Part shown: piece by piece, positions 14,504 to 28,100 of the stretch
Numbering within the stretch: position 1 is the stretch's first letter
Layout: each line of letters begins with the position of its first letter
NCBI RefSeq assembly: GCF_001039355.2
Contig: NW_019774169.1
Span: 178,136 to 242,135, forward strand
DNA from: Lingula anatina
Lineage: Eukaryota > Brachiopoda > Lingulata > Lingulida > Lingulidae
Reading direction: 5' to 3'
DNA length: 64,000 nucleotides
Program-made: the position numbers and the translations under genes
The notes under the pieces: generated by a model
What the model was told of the DNA's origin: nothing
The model's input: only the letters and a program-made list of their open reading frames with translations
Database searches by the model: none

Positions 14504-17500
14504 GATGCAATGGATAGAATTTGTCATGTTTATGAAATTTGGGTAGATTGAGTGTCGTTTCTTAATATTCGCAAGTTGCCAGTTACAAATGTATGTAGAA
14601 CGACAAATAGTTTAAGTAGTTAGTACGGTAGACCATTAACAATGTCGCATTATTTGGCACCTTCGGTTTTTTTCTCACAGTGGAGATGAGGTACAAACGC
14701 GCGATTGATGCAGCAACGACGTTTGTATAAAGCGTCCGTTACGTTTATATATTTCAACAAACAAACTAGCTCTTTCAAGAGAAGACACGATAAGAGAAGC
14801 CATTTGACAAATTAGCTGCTGCCACGGCAACTCTCAGCTCTTCAGGTCTGTAGTAGTAGGCTTGTGGTATGACAAGATCACTTCAATAACGCTCCCGGTT
14901 CCCTGACTGAAACCCATCAAGTGAAGAGGAGTCATGCCAAGTTAACGTCTTTATGTGATTGTTTCCAGTGATATGAAATGACGTGACATCTCTTTTTCTC
15001 TTGTCACTAATGAGATGTTGATGGAACATTTTTTTTCAGACAGAAGTGAGGACCGGTGGTGAAGAGGCTGGACTGCGGGGTCATTACCTAGACGCTTCCG
15101 GCGCATTTCCCCTTTGTCAAGATGACAAGTTATAATTATTTGTCATGCTCATGTCGTCTTTATTTTTTTCTGATCTTTAGATTTCATAATATGAAGTGCA
15201 GGTCGCGTGTTCAAGGACGTCGGGGGGGGGGGGGGTAATTTATTCAACATTCAACATTGAAGATTGGTTTGCTACAGGTTGGTTTGCAGTCATTGGGTCT
15301 ATTCGATTTTATTTTTTCTTACTTTGAGAACGTGATGACATGGCGTCGACCACCGCAAAATTTGATTTTTTTATTAGGACGAGGCAACGAAGGGTGTTGT
15401 GGAATAATATTAAGTTTCAAGGTGCAAAAATTTGTCACTCTTATATAGGTTGCCACCTTTTTGATGTTGGACTTTATTACTAATCGTGTTTTGGTTTTTA
15501 ACAATCACGTTAGTTTGAAAGACAGTGCAATTGACAAAACGGTTTTGTAGTATATACAAATATGACTGACCCTCAAGTATGATGAAGCAAAAACTTTTGG
15601 TCACTATTTGTTTGGAGGGGAGAACAACATTAAATTTCAAACCCGCACCAACAGTCTCGCTGTTTGTTTTTTGCTGTCTTCACGCGCGGTGCCTCTCGTC
15701 TCCAAGCAGTGTAAGGACCCAGTATACAGGGCGGCGTGTTTCTCGCCCGGCCTTGAGTCGTGTGCTTGGCACTATGTCAGTTAACTGACAGTTTAGATAC
15801 CATCCGACTGCCTAACGAGCCGAGAAGAACATTCAATCAACCTTGCTCGGCAGTCACTGTCATAAGCGAGGCTTTCAAACATTGCATATATATCTTCTGA
15901 GTCACCGGCAAAAGTGTAGTTTGGCGGGAGAGTGGGGTGGTTCTGTATTATTAGCTACTGGCTTGTTGGTAGCTGAAATGAGCAGTGATGCGTATGACAT
16001 TGTCCTGTATATCTTGTTCTCTCTGTAGAAAGTGGGTGCACAGTGAATTTGTTGATTGATCATTGGGTCTTGATTTGGAAATGGACGAAAATGAACGTGA
16101 AATATCTTGGAAGCAATTGGCCAGTAATCTTTGTTGAGATTGGATGTTTTGTCCTAGCTTGTCCATTTGGAGGGACCGCGTCTGCACTGCCTTTGGATGG
16201 ACTCCAATCATGTCACGTTTCAAGAAACTGATGGACCCTTAAGACTGTCCCTAACGGTAAGAAAAGCCTCCCCTTGCGACTTTGGGGCCTTTAATTTTTC
16301 TTCCATTCATCTATAAGTTTCAGACAGATTCTCAATAAGTTTACAGGGTAGCCCGTCCACAAGGACTTCAAAACCAACACATATCTTGATGAAGGCAAAT
16401 GAATCACTTCCCTAGGAGAACATTAACAGCGGCAAAAATGGCCATAGATGATGGATCACTAAAGCTCGGAAAATGGCGTCCCAAGTGACCCTTTTTTTCA
16501 ACATTTTCCGTTGTGGCAGCTTTTGGTGAAATTGCCCCTTTTGTAAGGGAATAGCTGTGAAATATACTGGTGTTTTGGAAAGTGTTTTGCTAGTAGCTGT
16601 GTGGTAGCATGTGTGCGTGGGAGGGGGGGTCGGAAATGGTCAGCATTGTCATTGCTATGCATGTGAATGCAGCAAGTCGTATTTTACTATCTTGATACAT
16701 TTATCAGCAAAATGCATTAAGTGCCGATAACAGAAAAAAAAACTGTCGTCGCTCAAATGTTTTGGTGCACGAATTTTGTTTTTCATTACGGTTAAGTGCT
16801 TTTCAGAAGAGACAACGGTTGCATATCAATCGCGTTCGACAATATAGTTAATGATATTTGAAAGTCATTACAAAAGAAAATAAAGCTGGCGTCGTGTATC
16901 AGTAATGACTATTGTTTGTGGATGGGAAAACACATTATGTGATAGAAAAAGAAAACTGTACCCTTCTTTACTAAATACCATTTGTTACATGATAAACCTA
17001 TCTGTTGACTTGCCAGTAACAAGATATTCACGCAGGTCCTAATTTATGCAATCATGTTATCGGCGCTGCGTTGATAAAACAAATTGGTAACACGTTTAAT
17101 GGCGCGTGGAAAATGAGTCGAAGCGATTGGTGTGGAGATTGTCAATGTTTGCGTGTGTTAGATGCAAAGTATTGGTAAATGTGAAAGTGTTCCAGTAATG
17201 ATTTGCATAATAAGTGGCATCCATTGCGCCTGCCTTGCTCTGCACGCACGCGGCTCCATGTGAACGTTACGTCATGTCATAGTGTTAGAGAGTTGCCACG
17301 TTTCCTTATCACTTCTTCTCGCCCGGTCTGTACTTGAGGAACTGGACGGAGAACTGATAAGGGCTTGTGGCTAACAAATACGTCGTGCACTATGCGTAAG
17401 TTGGTTTCATGAAGCAAAATTTATATTACTATTTCTACCCGCGCGAGTAACGATTCAAGAACAAGAGCTGTGTTGCGAAAATTAATAAGTATTTTATTGA

Positions 17501-20500
17501 AGATGACACAAATTGCAGCATAAGAATTTTGTGATGTGGGTTTCAGAAAACCAAACGTCGAAAAGGTTATAATGGCAAAAGTGAAATGATAAATGTTTTA
17601 CAATAATTTTCATTGACAATTTTAACCATTGGAAATCAAAACAAGAAGATACATCTTCATAAATACTACGATGTGATCACGTTTTGTGGTGGTTGTTTGG
17701 ACCAAAACGTCCTCCAGACAAATATTTGCAATGAATGGTTTTATTTGTAATATCCTGCATTGTTGAATCGAGCGGATGTTACCTGATTAACAGCCATGTC
17801 TAAAATAGGCACGAGTTTGCGATCAATTTAGTCTCTAAAACAATATGGATTGAATATTGGTTAATTTTTTTACTTATTAAATAACAAGAAAATCCACTTC
17901 CAACAAACATTTGCATACTTCATAACATCGCCAAGGCGACGGGTTAGTGTGGCCATATTTTTACATGGTTTATGACATTAAAAAAGTATTAAAGCCCCAG
18001 AATTTTGACATTTTATTCATATATTTTTAAAGTCTAGAACTGCAGACAGAAGTACAATTGCAGTTGTAGTTATTTGTTGGCATATTTTTCATTTCAAAAC
18101 TATAGTCTTCAAATTGTTGAAGATAAAATTTTTCACTGACGCGCAAGCGAGCTTATTTGTAAAATATGTAAATGCATCTCCACCGTCTTATAGAAGATGC
18201 AATTAGTAAGAAATATATCAAGTTTTCAAGTGTTATAGTTTACAAGCATCGAGCGATATTGCACAAGGAAACATTTTACTGGAAGTAACTATTATTTCAT
18301 TTTTATTCTTACTTTTTCAGATTGACTGTTTTGTGATTGGAATTTCTATGAAATTTTGGCTGTCACATGAGACAGCTTTTTTTTAAATTTTTAATTGATA
18401 ACCGCAAATTTTGTGTTGGAGCCCTACTTTTTCATTTGTCGCAACAACGGTCATTTCTGTTGTGGCCAGTGAGCTGCCCAAGCCCCATTTTCTAGTTTAA
18501 CCAATGGTTCAATGAATTTTGTAAAAATTTGGATTTGAAACAAAACTATAAATCTCGATATATCGGGCTTCGTGTCAATAAAAAATAGACATTTTTTAAT
18601 AATTGTCATTAGTTGTTCATGCTGTATATGCTAGTTAGGCCTACTTAATTAAAATCACGTGTAAGAATGTAATATATTTTGCAATATATTTCAAGAAATA
18701 AGAAAATAAATAATGTATATATATAAAATCAAAAATAATATAATAAGACAGTAAAAAGAAAAGAAAAAAAGAATAGAATAAATTATAGACTATAAAAGTC
18801 TCGTAAGCTTTGAATCTCACGTTAGCAACCGTTACTTTTATCGGAACGAATAAATAAATAGATATAAAAATTAGAGATTAAGTTATATGTAATTTGGATT
18901 CACAAACGAGGAGAGGTGACAAAGATTTACAATGTTATTTTAAATGAGTAAATTGACAGGCCCTTTAATAATAAAACAATGTTAAGTTGAACTTAAGAGG
19001 TTCGAAATCGACTAGAAAAATTAGTCTCATTGTTTACCGAGGCAATTTTTATGACTGGAATAACCCTTTTTTTTTAATCTAGGTTTACCGTTTTATTTTG
19101 AACATAGAGCAAAGCTTAGATATAGAAATTCTTGCTTCGTCTGTGCCTCTTGCGGTAGTAATACTTTCACCCCCCCCCCAAAAAAAAAAAAAAAAAAATC
19201 CCAAAACTTATTTGTATACTTTCATCGTTGATTGGCAGCCCTTTGTTTCTTTCGCAGTGATATCTTGGATGTCATAATGACGCCGCGGAAACAGCAATTT
19301 ATTAATCAAAATTATTCTTGATCGGCAAGTGTCTGGATTTCAATCTTCTCAAAGTGTAAATTATTACCTGTAAATTAGTAGGTTAATGATGGAATGTTCT
19401 AGCATGACAGAAAATGCGCAAACAAATATCCATACACCTCTTCAACTGGCAGCGTGTGTATTTTGCAAATGGCAAATCCAATCTGTCTTAACTTAAAGCA
19501 TGCTAGACCGTTAAAAAAGCATGCTCGCTTTCAAGTAGTTGCACATCAAATGCATTTTTACACTCTCCTTTTCTGTGTAGTGCATACATAAAGACGAAAA
19601 ACGAAAACGGGTCAAAAGTCCACAAGAAAATAATGTCAAACTAGAGCTTGAAATAGTAGAGCTTTATTTCAGTGGGACTTCGTTCCTTTCACGGCTTTTT
19701 GTGACTAGACGTGTCAACTTGCTTTTAATGATGCTCATAGACGCGCGAAACTAGGTTAAAATAAAATGCAGAATACTCGCTATGCTCAAGTGCAAAAAAA
19801 AAAAAAAAAAAAAAAAAAACATGGTCGGATCAAGTCGTTAATTTGCCTGTGTCACTGCATTGGTGCACGTTGTCTTTACGTTCTCAATTATTCCAACAGT
19901 AAGTGGTCTCATGACTCTTGGGATTCTAAAATTTGGATTTGTTTCCTTGCTCAAGATTTCTCTTCAATCAATATTCTAAATGAAATTACCCCTATAATGC
20001 ACAATGTATGAATCAGTTTGTAAAATAGACGCAGTTACAAGCGTAAAATGCCCTTGTTTAAAACGATCTATATGTTGTATGTACCTCATCCTTTTTTTCC
20101 CATTTACGCCCTTTCGCAACTTTCACAACTTCAGGGTATGGTTTAAGTCAATCGAGTATCCTTTACCTTTATGGGAGACTAAGCGTGAACGCATATTTCT
20201 AAGTTTTTACAATTAAAATAATTTAGATGTTTTTTAACGTGGCATGTTAAGGTATGTAGTCAACGTAACGCTAACCAGGTCAAAACTCACTTAATTAAAT
20301 AAATCGCCGACTTCCCGAATCGAATATGGAGAAAAATGACAATACCAAAGGCAATTTTTTAATTTGGTTTCGTGCCCGATCAAAAGTGCTTTTGCTTATT
20401 AAGCAAATTTCCGACAAACCATAAACTGCTAAATGCCAGTAATCAATTTGACCAATGATGGAACTTTGGAAAGCGGACGATACCCAACGCCCTCATAAAT

Positions 20501-21942
20501 TATTTTACTTCAAATCGTGGCATTTATTTAGATGGGGTCCTTGTAATAATACGTCGCAACGTAATGCATCCGTAGTTATGCCAGATCCAAGAAAAATAAC
20601 CGCTTTTCAGACAGAAACAAAAGAAAAATAGTCGTTGTTAGCAGTGAAAATGCAGTTTTATATACTTCATCAAACGTGTTTCTGTAACCCTTACTCAACC
20701 GAGACAAATGAGAAGGCAACCAGACTGAGTTTGCAAATAACAAAACCCCGATTGTGTGTAGTGCCAAGCACAACTTGCCACCGCCTGAACTGAATTCATT
20801 TCTTATAAAATATTGCAGGCGAATATTATAATGCTCTGATTTTGGAAAGTTAGATACTTGCCATCTTGCACACGTTCAAATAAAATGAAAAATATTTAAA
20901 AAAGAACAAAGTGGTTTTTGAAGGTAGTATTAGTACTGGTTTGCAAGAAAGCACTCTAAACTGGTTCTGAACATTATTGATTGAAATTCAGTGTTCCTAC
21001 AAATTAAGCCGAAAGAAAGTTACATGTACCGGGAAATTGGTCTTCATTACATTTTAAAATCTCGAATGATAATTTATAACACTTGATAATCTACTCCGTT
21101 CATTCTTCATATAACGCACTCAAATCACGTGTTCAAAGAAGTAGATTTACCAAGTAAAATTTTTAACAAATTATCTTCGGCTGGCTACTATCAAAAACAT
21201 TCTCAAAGACAAATATCACCTTTTGACAACAATTAAATGACAATTCACCAATAACTATACAATAATGACGACAAGCTGGAGCTGACTTCGTGATTGATGA
21301 AATCCTTACCATTTAACAACACCTACTAACTTTTATTCTTTTCCGGAAACTTTATTCAAAATGTATCATCGCATAAAACTGACCAGGTGGGCTTTCAGCA
21401 AACTTTGTGTAACAATATAAATAAACTCCCTCATTTCAATGTTACAATATGCAACAAAATACGGAAACCCACAAAGATTTACCGCAAGTGTGACTTGGCA
21501 TGACAATTATGTATTTAAACCGTCTTCTCATAAGTAGTATTTACAAATGGTACTGATCAAATCCACATTTAATGATTATTACAACTAGCAAAAGAAGTAA
21601 GACTAAGACATTGGCATAACCTAACAAAGTAACTACTTCATTTTTCATGAAGTGTTCCATCGTATCATTTAACGGTTCCTTTCTTGGAATTATCCGTAAT
21701 TTTGGTTATTATTTAAACATTCGTGCAGTCATGTCTTTCTTATAAAACACTAATTTTTCCAAATCAATTCTCATTGTTTCTCAAGTATGCTTCACCACAT
21801 TTTAACATTCTTTAATTTCCTTGACATGATATTGCCAAATTTCACAAAACATACACGTTTCCAGATATGCACTTAATAGAACAGCTTTCTACGAAACCAT
21901 GGTTTATGCCACTCTAGTCCGATCCAAACCAAGGAGTAGCAG

Positions 21943-22086
21943 CTACTTCTTCTTGCCAGTAAGTCCAGCTCCGGCGTTGAATTTGAAGTGAATGATGTCC
22001 CCATCTAGCACAACGTAATCTCGGCCCTTCTGGAGATACTTTCCTGCAGCCTGAAAATACACTTGTTTTTACGATTTCTTCATATG

Positions 22087-22118
<32 letters not shown>

Positions 22119-25100
22119 GGCGGAAAATGATGCATTTTGATAACTTCCTAATCCACAAAACAGGTTGCTTAAAAATTAGACAGGCAGTACAGCAAAAGAG
22201 AAAAATGATAAAGTTCTCGTTGTGTGAGTTTTTTAAAATGTTTATTTTTTTATTGTTATCATTATTAATTTATTTACTTTTTTCATCTTTTCTTTTGCAC
22301 CTCCTTTGTGAATTGATTCAGATAGCCTACCCATGAGAAAATTTAAATCGTAACAGCTTTAGCCCTTTAAGTCACTATAATACAGTGACAAGAAAAGCCA
22401 AGCTAATATCTCTGGTCTAGACAGAAACCCGTCCTAATTCTATTAATTTCCTATTTCAAATTATTTCTAGCTTTATTGTTGTAATGAAGCAGGGGCCTGT
22501 AACATGCCTTGCTGTATTTTTGAAAAAGACATAAAATGTGCCAATAATGCCAATAAATTGCCAATAGACAATTTTTTTCCAATTTTTCATTTCCTTAACC
22601 CAATTACTTACATTAAATAGTGTATCCAGACATTTTTTCTGTACACTAAATCCACTTCATCAGTACACTTTAAACCTTTTAATATCCTTTGTTTGACAAA
22701 TATTTCACAATAATTTTTGTTGTCAATAATGAAAAAAGGGTTATATTATATTCCTCTCCTTAATACATGAATAATATGGTAAAATTGTCTAATAATTTCC
22801 TTTGCTGTGTGTTCAAAGCACTATTTTTTACTTTTTTTGATAAATAGCATGCCATTTGTAGCTTGACAAGCAATTTGCAGTGGAGCAGTTAGTAAATGTG
22901 TTTGGTCTTGTAATACTTTCTCCTTTCAAACTATTTAGCCTCAGCACAATAGTTTTCAATTTTTAAAGAAATTTTTTTTTTTTTGAAACAACTGCAAAAT
23001 ATACAATACTTCACTCATTATTTGGGTAGATACAGTAAACATGTTTATTGGATGAAAGGAAATTATCTCACAACTGAAACCTCCAAAGCATCCATTCACA
23101 TAAAAACTTAATTTTGATGTTTATTTAATCATGCCATGCCTTCAGAGAAATATATGCATCCACAATTAGAAAATTCCACTTAAAGAGTTCAGAGAAGGCC
23201 AAATTTCAAAGAATTTTCTTTCCTGTTTTTATTTTTTGCCAAACCATGTCCTGACTACATGAGATTTTCCTTTGAGGTTGGCCCGTTTTAGAAGATGAGG
23301 TGTCAAGCAGGCACACCTGCTGTCGGAGTTACGTGATGTGACACCACTCGTTCATGCCAGGAAAAACAAACGACAGACATTGTGCCTTCCTTACTGTGCA
23401 AATTAAACAATTTCACATACATTGTAAAGCTAGCAAAAATGTTGAGTTTTCAATTTAGTTACTCAAGGTGAAATACACCAGAACTTCAGTTACAGAAATT
23501 TATTATTTTTTTCTTTGATTATTCATCTAAAAACTGAAATAATTCATTATACTGTAAGTAACAGAATAAATAACAACAGATCAAACCAGACTAAAAAGTA
23601 TGGGGATATTTTGGGAACCTTTTGACATTAATCAAGTAACTTATTGTAACAGTACCACATAATTAAGCACACTAAACCTCAAATTCAAGTACCTCATCAG
23701 AGATTAATCCATCAGCATATTTAGTGAATCTCATACAAGTATATCATTCCTGTTAAAATACATGAAGTTAACTTATCAAGAATATATAACAAGGATGTCC
23801 CTAAATAGTAAAAGAACAGTGCCCTGGCACGCAGCTTATTTTATATCTTGGGTTTACCCTTTCTTCAAGTCTGTGTTAAAAACAATATGCAATGTATTTT
23901 GTAAAATCATCAACTAGATTCAGAGCAAGCTGAACCCTACCTTGACTGCATTTTCACTGCCCAATTCCTTGAAATCATCAAATTTCATCACCTCAGCCAT
24001 GATGAAGCCTTTTTCAAAGTCAGTGTGAATTTTTCCAGCCGCCTGAGGTGCCTTGGTGCCTTTCTGAAAGCATGAAAATTTCTTAAGATAAGTTTGTGTA
24101 TTTAATACATCATCTCATCACAAATGGAGTTTTCGAATATCAATTCATCATTCTTGACATTTCAGTAACCAGTGATTTCATGTCAATCAAATTGGGAATA
24201 CACAATAAACATTAAAAAATTTTAAGTAATAGGCATGTTAAAATTTAAATAATAATAATAATAACAATTAAGGCAAAATCAAACAATCATCAAAAAGAGT
24301 AACATTTTTACACAACTAATTCAACAAAAACAGTTTAAAATGAAAATAAAAACATTTGCATTACATAATGTGTGCATGCGTGTGTGTGTGTGTGAGCACA
24401 CCTGCGTACACGTCTGCATTAAAAATCTTGCTAGGAAATGAGCTGAGGACTTTACTCAGTCTTCAACTTTTAGAGCTTATAATATTATTTTAATTTTTTT
24501 CCATTTTATTTTCACACTAAATACAAAAAGAAAATTAAAATAAGAAAAAACATGCCACTGGAATTTCCCAGCAGTTGGAACTGTGCATGTCCAGTAATCA
24601 TTAACTTTAGATTTTTGAAGTGTTAGACAAATATCTGTCACCACAAGACAAGTGTTAACTATGCTATTGCATGCAAGGACCATAAAACTTCTCTTCATAT
24701 TGACAGTGCCTGAAACGCATCTCTTACATAAATTTTAAGTTTTTATTACATGTTGTTTATCACTATTATATAATAACTTGCATGTAACTGACTAAATCTG
24801 TGCATTAATATTTGTCGTAAATCTGTGCATTAATTATGTTCGTATCCCTTGTTGATAAATGTACTTTTCACCAAATGGTACCAATGCCCTTGCAAGAGAA
24901 TTCTAGTATGGTAATGGCAAAATAAGGAGTTTCCCTGTAAATTCTGTGGGGGTCATAAATTTCCAATCTTCAAAGTGTTTTCATTTTCTAAAGTGTCTAC
25001 ACACAAACAATGCATGNNNNNNNNNNNNNNNNNNNNNNNNNNNNNNNNNNNNNNNNNNNNNNNNNNNNNNNNNNNNNNNNNNNNNNNNNNNNNNNNNNNN

Positions 25101-28100
25101 NNNNNNNNNNNNNNNNNNNNNNNNNNNNNNNNNNNNNNNNNNNNNNNNNNNNNNNNNNNNNNNNNNNNNNNNNNNNNNNNNNNNNNNNNNNNNNNNNNNN
25201 NNNNNNNNNNNNNNNNNNNCATGCACCCCCCCAGCCCCCCCCCCAAAAAAAAAAAAAATCATCAATGAATAAATAAAATAAAATAAAATACACAGAACAA
25301 TAACTGTTGTATTTTCCTTTCCAGAAAGTATATTCACTGTATTTTGTAAAACCTAAACAGTATACAAATGCATCAAAGTATACTAACATAAACTTTTAAA
25401 GGCGTGTTTAATAAGAAAAAAAAACCCACTGCACTGTACATAATCCACCTTTGCACAGCTACAGTACATTTGCTCGGATTGACTGCAGGCTTGTGGATGG
25501 CTGTGTGATTACAATAACTTCTCAACCCCATTTTAATTTTCAATATTTGTCTGTATGTGCACTTTTAGAGATGCCCAGCAACTGTAGAATAACTCCTCAG
25601 TGGAAGGGGAGAAATGAAACGTGACTGCTAGAAATTATGTTTTTTTAGGTTGACTGCATATTATCATCACAATGTCAGTTAGAATTTATCATGTCGTGGT
25701 TTAGCAGGTTTTTTTTGTGTTTTCTTTTCTCTTTAGAAGAATTACAGAGCAACTGGTTGGAGGTTAGCAAACTGACATACAAGGTAGTACAACTGGCCGA
25801 CCTTTGCTATCCACATAAATATAATTTCAATAGCACTTGGGAAATGAAATGAGTTTTAAGAGATCAAATTTTTGTGACTTTTCTTTAAGGTTTTAGAATA
25901 TTTTCTTCCTACTGTTCATGTTAACTATACCTACCAGTTGGTGAAATTAGGTACCATACACTAAACTTTTTATTTCCTAATAATTTTTACTGCCATGTTG
26001 AAATGATATGCATACATTTATGACTCAACGATGATATCTAGCTGAAACATGTTAAACACTTATAATTTGTTTATTTTAATAATCAACATGCCTTTCCTGA
26101 ATTTTTTACAGAAATGCATTCTTTATGGCTAAAGAATTAAAATTAGCTTGGTTGCTACTTTCAAGACGACATTTTCAATATGGCTGCAAATTTGTGAGGG
26201 AAAAAAACAGCCAGAAGCAACATATATACTGTATTTTTTATTCTAGTGATGTATTCCTTGTTGAAAGAACACATTAGGATAACTGACTATACCCTATCAG
26301 GATCCAGTTATTAAAAAATCAAAATGGCTGCCAAAACATACAGCATAGGATAAAGAAGAGCTGCAAAATCAGTATATTTCTGGTATTGTCTAATTAAAAT
26401 CATATATGAATTAATTTTTCTGTCCGTTGTGGTATTTTGATCCTAAACTATCTCTATCAGCTTGTTTGACATTCAACTTATGTTTGGTGAAGTTGTAAGC
26501 CCCCTGAGTAGTCCAGTTGCCATTCCCAAGGGTCCCAGAGTTGAACTATGAAATGCTATTTTCTATGAGTAAAAGAATCATAATTTAAGGTTTAAAAAGT
26601 CAACTTAGCCTGGGTTTTCTTTTCAGATGCTACTTTCAGGACATTGAGCACTTTTCAAAATCACAGATGGCCACCAGGTCTTTTTTAGTTGAACAAACAT
26701 AATTTACCAGCTTTTTGCCTGCCTTTTCCTTACCATTTTGGTGGCCATTTGTTTTGTTTTTTTTTAAATACAATTTGTTGAGATGTAACAAACAACTGCA
26801 ATATGCACCTCTTTACTCAAAAATGCGCACGTAACAAACTGTTGGCCATCTTAGATTATGCAAAATGCTCAGTGTCCTGGAAGGAGCAACTATTTTCTTT
26901 TTTCCCATGGTGGCCATATTGAAAAATGCTCACTGCTTCAGAAGTAGCAACTAAGCTAATTTTACTTCTCTAGCTCCAAAGAAGGCATTTCTGTAAAAAA
27001 AGTTTACAGGACAAATCATTGCAGGGTGCAAAAATTAGGCCTATGAGATTGGCAACTAACTATAAGATTAGAAGATGCAAAAGATATTTAATTTTGATCA
27101 TTAAGCAGAGAAAGGGGTTAGCATGCTTCCAAGGTCAAGATTACAAGTGCAAAATTTACATATCTAAACATAAATACTACTGTTTTGCGAATGTTTTTTC
27201 TGAAGGATCAACCTGACAGCTAAGCTCCTTTGAAGTTGAACTATTGGTCTCATCCTGTCACTTTTCAGCAGCATTTTACTCACCTCTGTTCAACTTGCCC
27301 TTGACCCTCTCTTCTTAATCATTCCAATCTTTCTTATCTCTTGACCCTTACCGTGGTCCCCATCACTCCAAGTCTTTGTCAACAACAAGAGTTGGGAATA
27401 ACATGTTGTTGAACAATAAGTTACTTCAAAGTGAATGAAATGTTAGAAAAATTTTGAAATGCTCAAGCCTGGTTCAAAAGTTACCATTCTCAGGCCTCCT
27501 AGAAATCATCAGTGGACCCACTGCTCAGACGGTGAGTTCAGCAATGGGTTATGTGAAAAAAAAAAAAAAAAACCATTCAAATCCAGTACCAAGATAAATG
27601 TACATCTGGTGACATATTTCTGCACAGTTGTGTATACAACTAGCGTCACGTGACCCAAGTGATCGGCCAAAGAACAGAACTCACCTGAATGTTCCATGCT
27701 TTAACTTCATCCTCCCCAGCGGTGAAATAATACATCAACTGCAGTGCACTGTATCCAGTTAGAATTATCTTAGACAACATACTGCAAGCACACCATAATT
27801 TGGGAGTGAAAATAGTGAAAATGATTTCATAACAAAAGTTAAAAAGCTGAATGTTATAAATTGAAACACAAATTGCAATCAGCAGCTATTAGGAATCCAG
27901 GCAGAAATATCAGTTCCATTAATAATTATGTGACATTTTACACCTCAATGTAATTTTCAAATGTTTAAAAAAAAGTTAATGGACTACTTTGAGCAATTTT
28001 TTTTAAATATTGCCAAAGGTTTAATAGATACTGTTTTAAAATTTGTTGAAACATGGAAGAATTAAAAATGAAACTGACTTTTCAATGGAAACATCAGCTA

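Larger units (their letters stand above)
1..21942. other. Gene-less region upstream of the OLA1 3' end
   Basis: No open frame here longer than about 100 codons has recognisable protein similarity, and none has the pattern of phased splice sites seen in the genes further on. The sequence keeps CpG dinucleotides at a visibly ordinary frequency, unlike the gene bodies after about 22 kb. It carries microsatellites, poly-C and poly-G runs, a minisatellite and AT-rich stretches (for example 18.65-18.9 kb). OLA1's 3' UTR should occupy the right end; minus-strand AATAAA candidates lie at 21,332-21,337 and 21,351-21,356. Unrecognised small exons or a non-coding RNA cannot be excluded. Confidence 0.6.

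Noticed and set aside
14221-14527. His/Thr and Ser/Leu repeat peptides on the minus strand
   Set aside because: They are translations of TG and GA microsatellites.
15775-15790. 16-bp palindrome TGTCAGTTAACTGACA
   Set aside because: An isolated short palindrome in gene-less sequence; nothing nearby supports a function.
24946-25389. Open frames across the N-gap at 25 kb
   Set aside because: They consist mostly of unknown residues; the location is an OLA1 intron.
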